Positions 48,661 to 61,318 of a stretch of 64,000 nucleotides of DNA are shown here, piece after piece. The notes under the pieces were generated by a model. It saw only the letters and a program-made list of their open reading frames with translations. It searched no databases and was not told the origin of the DNA. The stretch is taken from positions 1-64,000 of the forward strand of contig JBAIAA010000446.1 of NCBI GenBank assembly GCA_037893245.1, given 5' to 3'. A program made the position numbers and the translations under genes. The DNA is from Crossaster papposus. Its lineage: Eukaryota; Echinodermata; Asteroidea; Velatida; Solasteridae. Numbering within the stretch: the first letter of the stretch is position 1; the number at the start of each line of letters is the position of its first letter.

Positions 48661-48860
48661 GAGGGGGGGGGAGGGGGGGGGGGGGGGGTAGAAGGGATAA
48701 GGTGAAGGAGGGGGGGGGGGGGGGGGGGGTGGAGGATGAAGGGGAGGTGGTGATGGGAAAAAGAGGTAGTACGGGGAGGGTAAACCTAAAACAAAGGGAT
48801 TTCGTTCACATAAATCATTATTGTTTGGGTTTTTTGGGGGTTTTTTTTTTGGGGGGGGGG
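48661..48860. repeat. G-rich low-complexity tract
   Basis: Several runs of 8-20 G separated by purine-rich spacers. On the minus strand this gives a false proline-rich open frame. Such tracts can form quadruplexes and are prone to assembly error. Confidence 0.8.
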
Positions 48861-49769
48861 GAAAGCTGAACAGTACACCCATTTTGTACCACTAGGTCTG
48901 TCACACAACACAAACCATATACATGTACATGTAGAGCCAAACACAAAACCTTGTCTTCTTTGCATTTTAATCCATTATTACAAATCTCAACTACTTTAGC
49001 TGGCCTAACGAGTATATAAATAATGCCAATTAGGCCTTGATAGACGTTTTACATCATTACTAATAGACCTAAAACCCCACACTTTGTTTACACATGGAGG
49101 AATTTTTCTCCTTAGTTTACATGCACTTTACTATTTCTCTATACTATTGCGCAAAATCATAGTTCTATAAACACAGTTGAAAGCAATTCCTCGCGTCTAA
49201 TAAATTAAAACTTAAATAAAAATAAATATTAAACTTTAGGGTGGATCTCACCATCTTACATCTTACCATCTCACCATCTCACGCCTTTATTGTTTACACA
49301 ATGTAACAATTCACAATTCCTGATTATTCAATAAGGCATTCGTCAGGTATTTACACTATAACCTACTTGCACAAGATCATTAATAACATTATTACACAAT
49401 GTTGTACTTATTTGCTAACTTTTGTATTATTTCTCCTTCCAAAAACTTAGGGATTTTTTTAAAAATTCAACGGTCATGATTAATTGTAATAAGCAAATAC
49501 AAAGATTTGGTACATCACAGAAGATAACATGTAGCTTCGGGGAACCTTACAAAAATGTCAAAGAATTAACTTTGCAAACTAGTCTGGTACCTAGCTGTGG
49601 CATCACAGAAGCGTTCATTGAGACTAACAACTATGTGCTTTAGGGGGACTCTACAAAGATGTCTGCCTGGGTATATGACTCGCCTCGGAGCGGTCTGATG
49701 TCCGTCTGTTGGTCATTCTATTAAAAATATCAAATCGAATCTGTAAGTTAAAAAAAGGAAATGTGTCTG

Positions 49770-49905
49770 CGAACAAACAAACAAACAAACAAACAAACAA
49801 AAAACCCAACACCCCAACAAACAAACAAGCACCCTAACAAATTCACACCCCAACAAATAAACAAACACCCCAACAAATAAACAAACACCCCAACAAACAA
49901 GCCAA
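49770..49905. repeat. (AAAC)n and ~20-bp CAACACCCC tandem repeats
   Basis: Eight or so AAAC units pass into repeated CACCCCAACAAATAAACAAA units of about 20 bp. Confidence 0.8.
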
Positions 49906-50385
49906 AACGGTTATAAAATCAAGTTAAGCAGGGAAGCAAGTTAATTTAAAGATTAAAAACATAAGAGTACACAATTGTGCTTGTGTTAAAACAAAAATTG
50001 ATAAAACTGTTACAAAATGCACTTTGACAAAGAAGTAAAAGCATAAAATCAAAAGGTACACCTAAGTATGCAAAACCTTTACCATACAAGTTATGTAGCG
50101 CTGTAAAATTAGTCCCCTAAAAAGCCAATACGTGCAAACATAAAAAAGCCTACAGAATTGTCGAATCCAGCTACAGAAAGCAGTTTATGCAGTTAATAAT
50201 TTGCACTGCTAAAACAGTAGTTAGTATCATTAATTGCAGTCGAGTGACTAAGTCCATCACAAGTCCTTTCACAAGTCTTGTCGCAAGAAACGGGATGAAC
50301 AATGACAAAGAAATGCTTCTGTAACAATTGATTTAAAGTACTTGTGACTTGACTTGAGTTGAGTCTGAGGGACTTTATAGGGACT

Positions 50386-50520
50386 CAGGCTGGCGTTTTT
50401 GCCTTCCACCACTGTGGTCCTAGGTACGATTCCCGGGCCTGTTCCACATGTGGATTGGGTTTTTAGTTTTGACCTGATTCTGTGGGATTTTGCTGTGGAA
50501 TTTCTCAAGACACTTTTAGG
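50386..50520 (+). repeat. SINE-like retroposon, family A, second copy
   Basis: Shares CCTTCCACCACTGTGG, a B-box-like GGTACGATTCCCGGGCC, ATGTGGATTGGGTTTTTAG and CCTGATTCTGTGGGATTTT with the copy at 1926-2155. The 3' part is missing or diverged. Confidence 0.5.
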
Positions 50521-51010
50521 GTTAGGCTTACTTGCATGGGGAAAAGGTGCGGGGGGTCAGAAGAAGAAAAAATATTAAATGAGGAAATTAAGAGCAGGTG
50601 CTGTACTTGTAGATGCTAAACATGCACATCTATTCATGCTGAACCCAACATAAGCAGACATTCCAAAACATAAATAGAAAAATGACAATTGTATACATAC
50701 CTGCATCAAATGTTTTTATAGGGTGTTAAAGGAAATCTACAAAAAGGCTAGTTAGACAAAAGTAAAACAAAAATAAGAGATGTGAGTTTTGGAAATTTGT
50801 GACTGTGATAAATAGTCAAGTGTAAAACATATCCCATTTTTACATTTTAAGAATTGCCATTCTTGTAATTTTATTGCACTCAAGAAATTCATAAAAATTT
50901 CTTTAACTTTACATAGCATTATTATGGTATTATGGGAATGGAAGACGAGCTAATTGGGCATGAAAATTGCATACTCAGAATGCTGTGCAAATAAAATAAT
51001 ACAAGTTTAA

Positions 51011-54000
51011 TTATAAAACAGTGATGAATTCAAAAACTTTGCGCTTCTTTGGTAATTTTATTGCATCATCGTTGGTCCCATCTGAACTATCACTTTCGGC
51101 AAAAACTTCATGCAACATCGGTTTTGGACTAATACCTTCAACTTCTTGGGGTTCATCTTCAATGGACCCTTCGTTTTTGGTGCGTTCTATACTTTCTTGG
51201 TCTTTTTTGACTTGCGTCTCTGGAATCTCATCCATGTTTATCTGGATGTCGTCCACTTTTATTGTTTTGTCCTCTGTAGTTTTCATCCTGAGTTCTATTG
51301 AAGGTTTGGACGTGGACTTTCTACGGCGCATGCATGGTGTCAGAAGCGTCAGCAGTACAGGGAGAAAGAGTATACCATGCAGAAGGCCTAAAGTCATGAC
51401 GAGAAACATAGTCTTGAAGAAACTCCGGAAGATGTATGCAGGGGACGTAGCGATTGCAACAATGCCAAGGATGGTGGAGGACGCCCCTTGGAGGATAGGC
51501 ATGCCCAGGCTGTGCAACGCAAAGATGGCAGCTTCATTGCTGGTGTCGCATGGCGCCGTGACAAACGAGTACGTGATATGGGCCGAGAAGTCCACACTGA
51601 ATCCGATGCAGATGATGATGTTAATCATGGAGACTCCATCCATACTGACATCCCACATTGACATGAAACCGATGACACCCAACTCGATGGAGACAACGCA
51701 AATGGTGATCATAACGGCCGACAATGGATGGGGAATAAAGACAAGAGAAATCACACACATAGAGATGATCGCGATGATGAGGTTCTGAATTGTGTTGGGG
51801 AGAACCACCAAATACTGCTCAAAGAACTCAAATGGAGGGGACGAGACCATTAGCGGGAGGGGGAACCTGTCTACAGTTGCTCTAACATCCAGCATGAACT
51901 TGCTCTCCTCCATCGTCGTGGTGATGTTTCCAGGCATGAAAATCAAGCGCGAGGTCGAAATCACATCCCGACCTGAAGTGTTTTCAAATCTCACATCCAA
52001 GACGAATTGTTCGTAGAGGGGGTTCGTCAAAAAGTCTTCCTGTAGAACAGTAAGAAATGTTTGTTCATCTAACCCTGTCGTGTTATTCCAGTCACTTTGT
52101 ATTTTCTCAGTTTTGAGGTACTCGAGATATTTTCTCAACCACGAATCCGTAAATCTTGCATCGTAAATATTGTCACGGTCCTCAAAGTTCCTGGAGAAAT
52201 TTTCAATCTTCTCTTGTACGTCTGTTTCCCAATATGCCACCGGTTCGGTTATAACCACAGAAATCGGTGCAGCAAAAGTCCTGAAATACTCCGATTGCTC
52301 AATCATGTAATGATGAGCATACGAATCATCAGAAAAAATATCCTTATACTGCATCCCTTCTGTAAGTTGAAAACATCCGAAAATGGCCGCACCGATGTAA
52401 ACGCAGTACAAGATAATCGTAGCAATCTTGGCGAGGGGCTTAGTGATAAACGGCCCATAGTAATCCTTGAAAAATCCCATGACAGCGTGATCTTTGGGTT
52501 CTCCAGTGAGTGACTTCTTGGATATGCCTCCAGCACACATGAGGCGGTATATCTTAGATGGGGCTTCATCCTTGGGTAGTACAGGTTTCAGAGTAGTGCA
52601 GTGTTTGCGTTTGGCCTCCCTCCGTCCGGTGTAAACCATGCAGGCTCCGAAGAATGAGATCTGTGGATACAAATATCAGGGGTTTTAGTCTCACAGTAAA
52701 ACATGCTCAGTAAGATACGGTGGGGGTGTTTGCAAACTTTGGCCGTTTTACAAACCCCAGTTTCATCTAACTGTCTTTGGCTTCGTTTATGCAGTTCGGC
52801 AATGGTGATGGACCCGGAGATGAAGCCTAATTAAGCCGGGGTTTGGTAAACATCCCTTGTCTGCAGATTTATACATGCAGTCATGTCCATCACAAGGCAA
52901 TCATAAAGGAATCGCAAGGCAATCATAAAGCAATCGCAAGGCAATCATAAAGCAATTGCAAACCAATTGCAAGGAAGGTTCAAGTAACAGGAAATACACA
53001 ACAAGACAGGCACGCCTTCGCCACATTTCATTTAAATAGCACGTCGCTTGGCTTAAGGCTAAATGATTTGTGATTGACCTGCGACGGACTTGTGACTAAC
53101 TTCTGACTTACTTGTGACTTACTCATGACTGTCTTGTGACTGTCTTGTGACTGACTTGTGACTGAATTGAGATTTGTTAAGAATTAAAGATATTCCTGTG
53201 AAGGAAATGCACGGCATTGTGGGTAGCGTACCATGACCTTTCGAATTGCACACATCCCAGCTGAGCCGCGGTACTGGTGACCTTCAGTTCAGAGGTCAAA
53301 CAAAATCTATCCAATCAGAGCTAAAAGCAAATCAGCGCTTCCAAGCACCCAGTATGGGCGGTGGTAGTAAGCGAATTAAAGACAATACCACTTAGTACCT
53401 GGTACAAATAATCAAAGATAATGGCCACTCCACTGTACAGACAGAAGACCCTGATGGCAGGCAGTTTGGTGATAGAACCGATGCCAAAAGCCAGGGCGTC
53501 GGTGATGCTAGTGATGGTGATAGATACAGCTGCTTCAGCGTAAGTCTGGCCGAGGCGTTCCTCAACGGGGAGCTTAATGGAGGTCTTACGCCAGGCAGCC
53601 AGCATGATAAACATGTCATCAATGCCGATGCCTGCGAGAACAGATCAATGCAACAATAAACTAATACAAATCAAATAAGTTAAGTGGGCCTAATATTTAG
53701 ATCTAAAACAAGATCTGCTTCAGAGGCAAAATGACTGTGTACACGAAACAAACATAATAAACATGGCACAATTAAGCAAGATGTATTAGGGTTGGGAGGA
53801 GCAAAACAAGGGAGGGGTACTATAAATATAAATATCGAGAGGGGTAAGGAAAACCCAAACAAATAAGGTTGATTTAACAGATACACGTTGAGGCAAGTTG
53901 TTATGCTGAAAATTAGCAAAAGTGGAAGACATTCATTTCAACCGTGGCAAATTTTGCAGCAAATGTTTTGTGATGTCGAATTTCCATTTTCATGATGAAG

Positions 54001-55652
54001 TATGAACCGGCTCATACTAGGGCCTCAAAATGACAAAAGCACCGCGACAGCCGTTCTACAAAGCAACTAGTTATTTCTTATTGATATACTGGCGCAGTGC
54101 TTCCGTCATTATTGACGGCATCTATGAATGTTTACTGATAACGTGCCCACACTGGGCCCCATTTCATGGCTACGATCTCCATTTTGTGGTCAACAGATCC
54201 TATAGTTACCGGATGTACGCAAAAGCCAGAATTCCATGCTAACCTATGAAATACACTTGTCCTTAAGCATGGACATTTCTACTACAGTAAGTTGGAGTTT
54301 TTTGCTAACGGTGAGCACAGGCCTAAGACCTAATGACGTCACGTTTTGTTTACGTCTGCTCTTTCCTATGAGTGAGTCTGTCCCTCTGTCGTCTGGCATC
54401 CCGACTTTGCTCCTATAGAAAAGCGCATGGGTCTATTGTTAACAAAGCCATAATGTCATTAGGTCTCAGGTAAATTGGGCCCTGGTCTCAAGATTCACTC
54501 ACCTATCGCAAGAAACGGCATGGATGCTGAGACCTCATTGAAGGGTAGACCACAGTAGGACAGTAAGCCCATGGAGGACGCTATCGCTAACATAGCCGAC
54601 ATCACCCCAAACTGTCCAAGCCAAGGTTTACTGAATACCCAGTCTGCCATCATGCACGACATCACAGCGAAGCTTATCAACAGACTGAAGGTGATGCAAA
54701 ACCGGGGCATGACGCGGGTTGCCATGGCAATGAGTTCATCTGACAGTGAAGTAGAGGCAAATACAGCCACCTCGATGTAATGATATTCGTCCTTCAAGGT
54801 CCGAAAGGCCTTCAGGAATGCTCTCTCCCATTCTTCTGCCAAGACATGTTCCTCGTCTGTTCCAGAACGTAGAAAGTACATGATGTTTATTGCCTTGGCA
54901 GACTTGATGATGTCAGAGTTTTCATGAAGGACGACACCCCCTAGCGACGCACCGATATTGATACTTATGTTCTGCGGACCGGTAGGAATGAGTAGGCTCA
55001 AATCAGGAACACCATCCGGATTAAATGGGAACAAGTTAGAACTTCCATCAAAAAAACCTGTCAAGTCAAAGGATATATCCGACGGGACAATTGCGAGGTC
55101 GACCAGATCAAGGTAGAAGAATGGATACGTAAGGTTCGTTGTGGTTACACTCTTGGAGGAGTAGTTGAAGAGTTTTAAGATGGGATTTTCTAGACATTCG
55201 TCGTGGGTGAAATGAGAGCAAATGTCAGCGTAGGTTATGCTGGTGTTAGCGCCCAGGGTGTGTATTTCCATGGATCTTAGCATGTGGTCTAAATGAATGA
55301 TCTCAGCCATTACTGCCTCCTGGAGTATGTTACTGTTGGTGCTATCTCTTGCAGTGATCAAAGCACTGCCGCCAAACTCTCGAGTCGTAAGGACACGATT
55401 CGGGAGAAACTTCTCATAGTTGACGGGGAATCGTTTGGACATCTCTGCCAGCTCGTTCCGAGCCCGGCTGCTGTCCGGGGTGAAGAGGTACGCAGCATCC
55501 GTCTCGATGGTCAAAAAAATCATCCCTGAGCTCAAGCAGCCAGCAATAATGAGTGGAACGAGGAGAAAAAAACCCGGTCGCCGTGCAATCAAACGACCAT
55601 AGCGGTAGAAGAGTTGAGTTATCGCTCGGTTGAAACAGTCCCACTTTGCCAT
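51011..55652 (-). CDS. Patched domain-containing (PTCHD3-like) RND membrane protein
   Basis: Three exons, 55652-54503, 53631-53399 and 52660-51011, join in frame to 1010 aa starting MAKWDCFNRAI. The order is typical of the patched/RND family. A first transmembrane segment (PGFFLLVPLIIAGCLSSG) is followed by a large extracellular loop with Asn-glycosylation sequons. A sterol-sensing-type block of five helices follows (from FCITFSLLISFAVMSC) with the motif FLAIGIGIDDMFIM across the first junction. Then come a helix near AKIATIILYCVYIGAAIFG, a second large loop, and a second helix block (NTIQNLIIAIISMCVISLVF) with CIGFSVDFSAHITYSF. A Lys/Glu/Ser-rich cytoplasmic tail ends KVFEFITVL. Family members are 12-helix transport-like proteins related to Patched, NPC1 and nematode PTR. 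The substrate is unknown here. An upstream in-frame extension lacks an ATG, so the start at 55652 (AAGATGG) is chosen. Confidence 0.9.
52896..52961. repeat. 22-bp tandem repeat, 3 copies
   Basis: GGCAATCATAAAGSAATCGC-type units, about 22 bp, three times, in the last intron of the PTCHD3-like gene. Confidence 0.75.
53095..53166. repeat. GACTTGTGACTG-type short tandem repeat
   Basis: Degenerate ~11-12-bp units (TGACTTACTTG, TGACTGTCTTG, TGACTGACTTG). One unit, GACTTGTGACTG, is the exact reverse complement of the 12-mer of the array at 5282-5486. Confidence 0.7.
54152..54485. mobile_element. GGGCCCAATTT-ended MITE-like element
   Basis: The left end CTGGGCCCCATTTCATGG and right end AAATTGGGCCCTGG are complementary, with ACCTAATGACGTCA near ATGTCATTAGGTCT as inner arms. 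It lies in intron 1 of the PTCHD3-like gene. The termini resemble those of the element at 62767-63014. Confidence 0.5.
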
Positions 55653-56555
55653 CTTTGTCAATGTCAGATTCAAATTTCAATATGCACAGGAAGCTTGACT
55701 TGATTCTTTGGATGAGTCAGATTTGCTGGACACGTTTAAAGCTCTGTATTTAGAATCCAAACTGGTCTGTGAGTTTTAATACATTCTCTGAAAAAAAAGG
55801 TCCTGCGGTTTGTTCAACAGTCAAGACAAAGTTTGATGACTTGTTGCATAACGGGTTCAAAAATCAAAATTATTATTATTATATACATGTACATGATGTA
55901 GAACACATATGTATGGAGCCCCTAAAGGAACAAATTGTGTACATCTCAGTAAGGTTAGGATCTGGGCACATGATCTGAGTGACATGTCCATATAGGGGCT
56001 CCGTACGTATGTAAATGTGTGTTATATAATAATAATAATTTTGATTTTTGAACCCTTAGTACTCAAGTGTGCAAACATGTTATTATGTGACTGTGACTGA
56101 GAGAAACATAAAACATAAACCTATCTTTTTAGACTTTGAAACATAAATAAGATTAAAACTGCTGCAAACTGCTGGCTGGAATGACCTGAAATATACAAAT
56201 CAAATAAGTTAAGAGGGCCTAATACTACTACGAATGACAATAAAGTTGACAGAATGTACAATGTAGTAAATCCTGACGCTATTTTTGCAGTTGTGTACAA
56301 AGTCCGTTTATCATATGGAAAGTCAAGATGGTTTTAAAAGTATCTCCTTACACGATCATTATCATTCTTATTCCTCCAATGTCATTAACAACAATTTGCG
56401 TCAGGATATATCCGGTCCCTGCACATCAATCGCGCGCGCCGCGCCTGATCTGCTGGCGATGGCGGCATGGCATGGCATGCGCCGCGCGCCGGTCGACGAC
56501 ATAAATTCACGGTGCTCCGTAACGGACATTCACTTCAAAATAAATATATTACTAA
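55653..56555. other. Intergenic, no gene recognised
   Basis: 5' flank of the PTCHD3-like gene. Contains inverted words around 55873-56045 (CATATGTATGGAGCCCCTA near TAGGGGCTCCGTACGTATG) with ATT/AAT repeats outside, a likely hairpin element, and a CG-rich patch at 56430-56515 with GCGCGC and GGCATGGCAT words. No exon recognised. Confidence 0.45.
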
Positions 56556-57720
56556 TTATCTTTATCTTTATCTTTATTTCATTTTTCGGGATATATATAC
56601 AAAATTACTGAATTAGAGAACAATTACAAATAACAAACACTGATCAAGAAACATAACAGAAGACAATATCCAAATAGCTCCCGCAGGATTACCCAAAAGA
56701 AACAAGTTTCTGTCGAGGGGCTCTCCAAACTAATTGGATAATACATTTAAGGATAAATAGATTAGATATAAAGGGAATAATAAATAAAATTATTTAATAA
56801 AAATATTTTAAAAAAATAAAAAAATAAAAAAATAAAAAAATAAATTAAATTAAATATGTTTATCCAATATATAATGCCTCCAAAAGGACAAATTTGAGTT
56901 TTTTAAAAACACAAAGTGAGGAGATGATTAAAATAAATGCTGGCACGCATACTATATATACTGGGTGAATACTCTAAAAGGCTTGAGAAATGGGGTCCAG
57001 ACTGAAAAGATGATCACGTAAAGAACTAATGAAAGGCTTAGGTGATTGTTCCAGGCAAAGGTCTCGATCTTCACCAGAAAGGGAATTAAAGAATCTTGGA
57101 AAAAAGGTGAACAAAGAAAATTTGACACAGTTAGTCCGGCTGTACTGATGCTTGAAGAGCAGGGTTTCAGTTTTCCTGGTATTGGTTTGTGGGTGAAAAT
57201 GTGAAGAGACTGAAATGTGATTATAGAGACATTTAATGACAAAGGATGCACTAAGGTATATCAGTCTGTTGTAGAGAGGAGGCAAATTAAGTTTGGACAG
57301 GCGTTGTTCATAGGAAAGAGAAATAGCAACATTGTAGGGGAAGCAAGATTTAGTAAAGCGGCGTTGAATTGTCTCAAGGCATTGAATGTGGTTCTTTTGG
57401 TGAGGTAGCCAAACCGGTGCGGCATATTCTAAGATGGGTCTGCAAAGAGAACAATACAATTTGATAAGAACGGCAGCATTTCTGGATTTTACAGTGCGTC
57501 GTATGAAACCACCAAGTCTAGAACACTTGGCACGAACAACATTTACATGTTTGGTCCAGGTGAGGTCGTTGGAAAGAGTAACACCAAGATATTTATAAGA
57601 TGTAACGACATCAAGTGGTTCATCAGAGTTTGCCAAAAAGTAAGAAGTTAGCAATTGCCTTCTTGAGCGGGTGACGTGCATGACTTTGCATTTGGTGGAG
57701 TTTAGCTGCATTCGATTAAA
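56556..57720 (-). mobile_element. 5'-truncated non-LTR retrotransposon, RT C-terminal part
   Basis: Minus-strand open frame 57711-56974 (245 codons) encodes the last part of a LINE reverse transcriptase: KCKVMHVTRSRR, SYKYLGVTLSNDLTW, a thumb-like RTVKSRNAAVLIKLYCSL and RPILEYAAPVWLPHQ. A 3' region ends with (AAAGAT)n at 56556-56580, as in CR1, L2 or jockey-type elements. The endonuclease and palm motifs are missing, so this is a dead-on-arrival copy, though the remaining frame is intact. The exact clade is not determined. An A-rich TAAAAAAA tract lies in the 3' part. Confidence 0.8.
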
Positions 57721-60102
57721 TAAAATATTTAATTAAATATTCTGTTTTCTATTTATATTTTGAAATGGGACAGACGACGATTGTCGATTGTTGATTAACT
57801 TTACGGACGGTGATTTAACGTACGAACTGACTACTTGTGGAAACAACGAGCTTTGCTTTTTTTAGTGTAAGGTGGGTATGTTTGTGAAAGTGCCAACGTA
57901 TAGGGGACCCCGCTTGCAAATTGACCTGTAATTTCCAAATCTATTTCGATGCCACCCTAGGAATTTTACAACTACTAGATGAGAAATAGGTTAATATGAT
58001 TTGTAAATATCTTGTACTTTCTATGCATAGTTTTTCTGTAATTAATCGTCAAATCACGGAATCAACATCAGTGCAGTGTCACAATTACCGCATATTAAAC
58101 GCATGCAGCTTATTGTACACGGGTACACGCGTTGATTCAACCATTATGTTAAATTGTTCTTAAAATTACGACAAGTGTACTGGCAAAGGCGTTACAACAA
58201 ATATTAAAAAAATAGGGAAAAACCTTTAAAAGTTTACGCTAATATCTTTTTCAAAAATCAAGGAGTAAAAAATGTGGTTCTTGAGTTGCATGGCCCGGAC
58301 ACCGTAGATTTTCCATAAAGCGCCTCATCACACTGCGCGGATTTAGGCAGGAATTTTTCTTGAACGCCAAAATTAACTGCACGCTTTGGAATTCCCCGCT
58401 TGTCGCTTAAAATAAAGATAATTTTGCTTTGCTAATCGGTATGGTGGATGACTGTAAGCAAACATTATAAGTTTTGCCAAGAAAAAGAGTACATGTAGTT
58501 GCTCTTTCAGTTTTAATCTACTTGTTAAATAGGATGATCGAGGATATAAAGATAAAAAACGCGGTCATTTCATCCATGGCAACAGAGGGCGTTGTTTCTT
58601 ACATCTTCAAACAAACATTGTAGATGCGCAGTCAGTCCGCAGTGCACACAATATCCCTTCCTTTTGGTTTTTCTATAAAGTATACAACCTACAAATTGTA
58701 CAATCTTTGAAAGTTTTATACAATTCTGCAAACCAGATCACGGACTATAAACCTTCGCCTTCGGTTCGGCTTAAAGTTTAATAATCACACGGGGTCTTTG
58801 ATCTGATCTAGTTCGGTAAAAATTCTAACAGTATTTAAAGGCGCGGACAATATAAATAGAGACCATTATTTTGTAGGTTGTAAATTGTTTAGGTTTGAAC
58901 AACTTGCTCTATGGTTTGAAGCTGCCAAATATAAAATGTTTGACAACTAGTAATCTTGTAAAATGTTAGCCCCGTGTGAAAGATGCAAGTTTTGAATTGA
59001 AATCAAAGTCTTATAATATTGTTTTCTCGGACGTTATTTGTTACGAAAAACAAATAAAAAAACGCATTTTGAAGGAGTAGTTATGTGAATCTTTATATTC
59101 TACTTTTTAAAAACTTCCCAATCATACCCAAACGCCCAATCTAAAGCAACGTTCCCCTTTAATTAGCGAGTAAATCAGAGATGATATTGTCAATTGAGAA
59201 ATGAAGTCTGACAATGATGAAATGTCTGCAAAATGCACATCCTGCAAAATGATGTCTTCGGCTGAGATTTAAAAATTCTGAATTTAGATAAGTCTTACAA
59301 ATTTCATAATAATAATTAGTATCGTATACTGTGGAATGTAATACAAATTACAAGAGAAACGTCAATACCCCCCCCCCCCCCCCCCCCCCCCCGTTATTTC
59401 GTCTAGCGCATCTCCTAATTTGACAGATGTATACAAAAGGGACGTGTAGTGTATGTCATTTCCAATATCGCACAGTCACGATCCATACGACGCCGCGGTG
59501 CATGCCGGCCCTTTGCGGATATCGGATCACGCGCGTTGTACGTGTACAGGTTTATATATGTCGGCCACACACGTGATCCTTCGCAGGAGCTTCATGGTTT
59601 CATACCCCTTTTATGGATTATAGTGAAGAGATCTGTTTTCTACAGCATTTTATTTTATGCCAGGACGGCCGGACTGAGACAACGAACCCTCTTCTCATGA
59701 TCAGAAAAGGAAGACAGACTTAGTGGCTCCCTCATATTTAAGGTGAATTGTTTTTTAATTGTCATGTATTGTCGCATTATGTCATGATTGGCAATGACAT
59801 TGCCAAATATTAAGGCATTCCTTCCTCCTCGAATCAATCATGATCAGGCGTATCAGAATCACACGCCATTGTACATGCACGTACATGCATGTACATGTGG
59901 GTGTACATGTACATGTACTCTGAATGTACATGTACATGTAAATGTAAATGTAAATGCACAAAAATGTGCACACACTGTGTGATGACAGCTAGGCTTCCTT
60001 TCCCATTTACTTTCTACCCCCATTTACTTTCTACCCCCATTTACTTTCTACCCCCGTGCTTCTCTGGAGTGCACTACTGAATACTGTTTGTTTGTGCCAC
60101 AG
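57721..60102. other. Intergenic, no gene recognised
   Basis: AT-rich DNA with a 25-nt C run, a GTACAT/ACATGT-rich tract (about 59875-59955), a CG-rich patch (about 59475-59560) and a three-copy ATTTACTTTCTACCCCC repeat (about 60004-60056). No coding exon recognised. Confidence 0.55.
59368..59392. repeat. Poly-C run, 25 nt
   Basis: Uninterrupted C run in AT-rich DNA. Confidence 0.9.
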
Positions 60103-60217
60103 CGACTTCGACAAGATTGTAATAAAAGACTACCACAAGTACCAGATGCAGATTGAGCTAATTCAGCGTAGTCATAGTTTTTGGACGGAAACCCATTGTG
60201 ACATTCGTACCTCATAA
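60103..60217 (+). CDS. Possible orphan coding exon, unknown
   Basis: After an acceptor-like GTTTGTGCCACAG one split base and 37 codons are open to a TAA at 60215. The peptide starts DFDKIVIKDYHKYQMQIELI and looks protein-like, but the family is not recognised and no partner exon was found. It may be a terminal exon of an unseen gene, a gene fragment, or chance. It lies 1.3 kb upstream of the epimerase-like gene, to which it does not connect in an obvious way. Confidence 0.25.
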
Positions 60218-60418
60218 TCCCGGTAACCATGTCGTGAGGCCAAGGACACGTCATGACTCATGCATGGCCGGCCGGCCGGCCTTGCATAATGATTGCAATT
60301 TTGTACAATTTATTACACATGCACAAATTATGCAAGCTGGTTTGTTGTGTATGCTGCGCGTGCACGTGACTCGTGAGAGCATGAACTCTACTCGAAATCG
60401 TACGACACGTGTGTATAC

Positions 60419-61318
60419 TAGTCTTGGTTGCAAGGCGTCCTCGTGGTATGTAGTGCGCGTGGGCTGCCGATGCGGGCGCCCTATCATGAACTTCGAATAG
60501 GACGTCTTGGCTAATAGACAAAATCGCTTGAAAAATTCCGAGCAGATTTTCGTCGCATTTGCATGCGCGTGTGACGTAACATGGATAGTTTCTGTCAAGT
60601 TTCTGTTCTGTTACGGATTGTCTCTAATAATTTTGACTGTTAATTATCACAGTGAAGACATATGTTTAACAATTATCCTGGCAAACCCTAGAAGTAAGAA
60701 GAGATTTCTCCTTGGCCTGTATTATGTATAAATGTGTTCATGGGATTGCTATAATTATATTATGTAATGACATTGAAATGTATTTCGATAGACATGGCTT
60801 TAATACTAGAAATGCTGATTCTTTAAATGTCGTTTTCCCTAAACCCAATATTGAATTCTTTAAGCAGTCTTATAAGTATGCTGGTGCAAAGGTTTGGATT
60901 AACATTCCTTTATCAATTCAGATGTCGTCATCGTTTTATAATTTTAATGGTTTATATAAGAAACTCTTTTTTAAAAGAATTTAATTTTTGCTGTTTGTAT
61001 TGTTGTGTAAATTGTCCTACTTTTTTAAATATTTTTTACCAGACATTGATGTAAAACAGCTTGTGCTGATCTTTCTATCCTGTTTTAAGATATTTTAATA
61101 AAATAAAAAAATACGTAATTACGCCCACAACGTCACATGCAAATGCGACACAATTATGTTCGGAATTTTTCGAGCGATTATGTAAGTTAGCTAATACGTC
61201 GTATTATTCGAATGTCAAGACGTGGTCTACGCGCGCACATGCGTACGTTATAGGGCGCCCGCATCGGCGGCCTAAGCGCGCTGCATACCGCGATTAGGAC
61301 GTCTTGCAACCAAGACTA
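60419..61318. mobile_element. Element with ~170-190-bp inverted arms enclosing a LINE remnant
   Basis: The left arm (60419 to about 60585) begins TAGTCTTGGTTGCAAGGCG and contains GCCGATGCGGGCGCCCTAT and CGCTTGAAAAATTCCGAGC. The right arm (about 61128-61318) is its diverged reverse complement, ending GCAACCAAGACTA. The space between holds a LINE-like fragment. It could be a DNA element with long inverted ends that received a retrotransposon insertion, or two MITE copies in opposite orientation. Confidence 0.65.
60700..61115 (+). mobile_element. Non-LTR retrotransposon 3' remnant
   Basis: A plus-strand frame encodes MYKCVHGIAIIILCNDIEMY, HGFNTRNADSLNVVFPKPN, YAGAKVWINIPLSIQ and a final NGLYKKLFFKRI, as at the C-terminal end of LINE ORF2 proteins. 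It ends in an AATAAAATAAAAAAATA tail near 61097-61113. Only the terminal ~90 residues remain. It differs in sequence from the element at 56556-57720. Confidence 0.7.

Larger units (their letters stand above)
47915..51010. other. Intergenic, no gene recognised
   Basis: Begins with the probable 5' untranslated region of the RNF144-like gene (acceptor-like TTTACAG at about 47992 and a donor-like CGACG|GTAAAC at about 48280, both minus). It then holds G-rich tracts (48661-48860), AT-rich DNA, a CAAACAAA-type tandem region (49770-49905) and a SINE family A copy (50386-50520). Confidence 0.5.

Noticed and set aside
48529-48882. Proline-rich minus-strand open frame
   Set aside because: Entirely due to poly-G low-complexity sequence.
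51021-51788. 255-codon plus-strand open frame
   Set aside because: Antisense shadow of the last PTCHD3-like exon; no family match and the minus frame is clearly the coding one.
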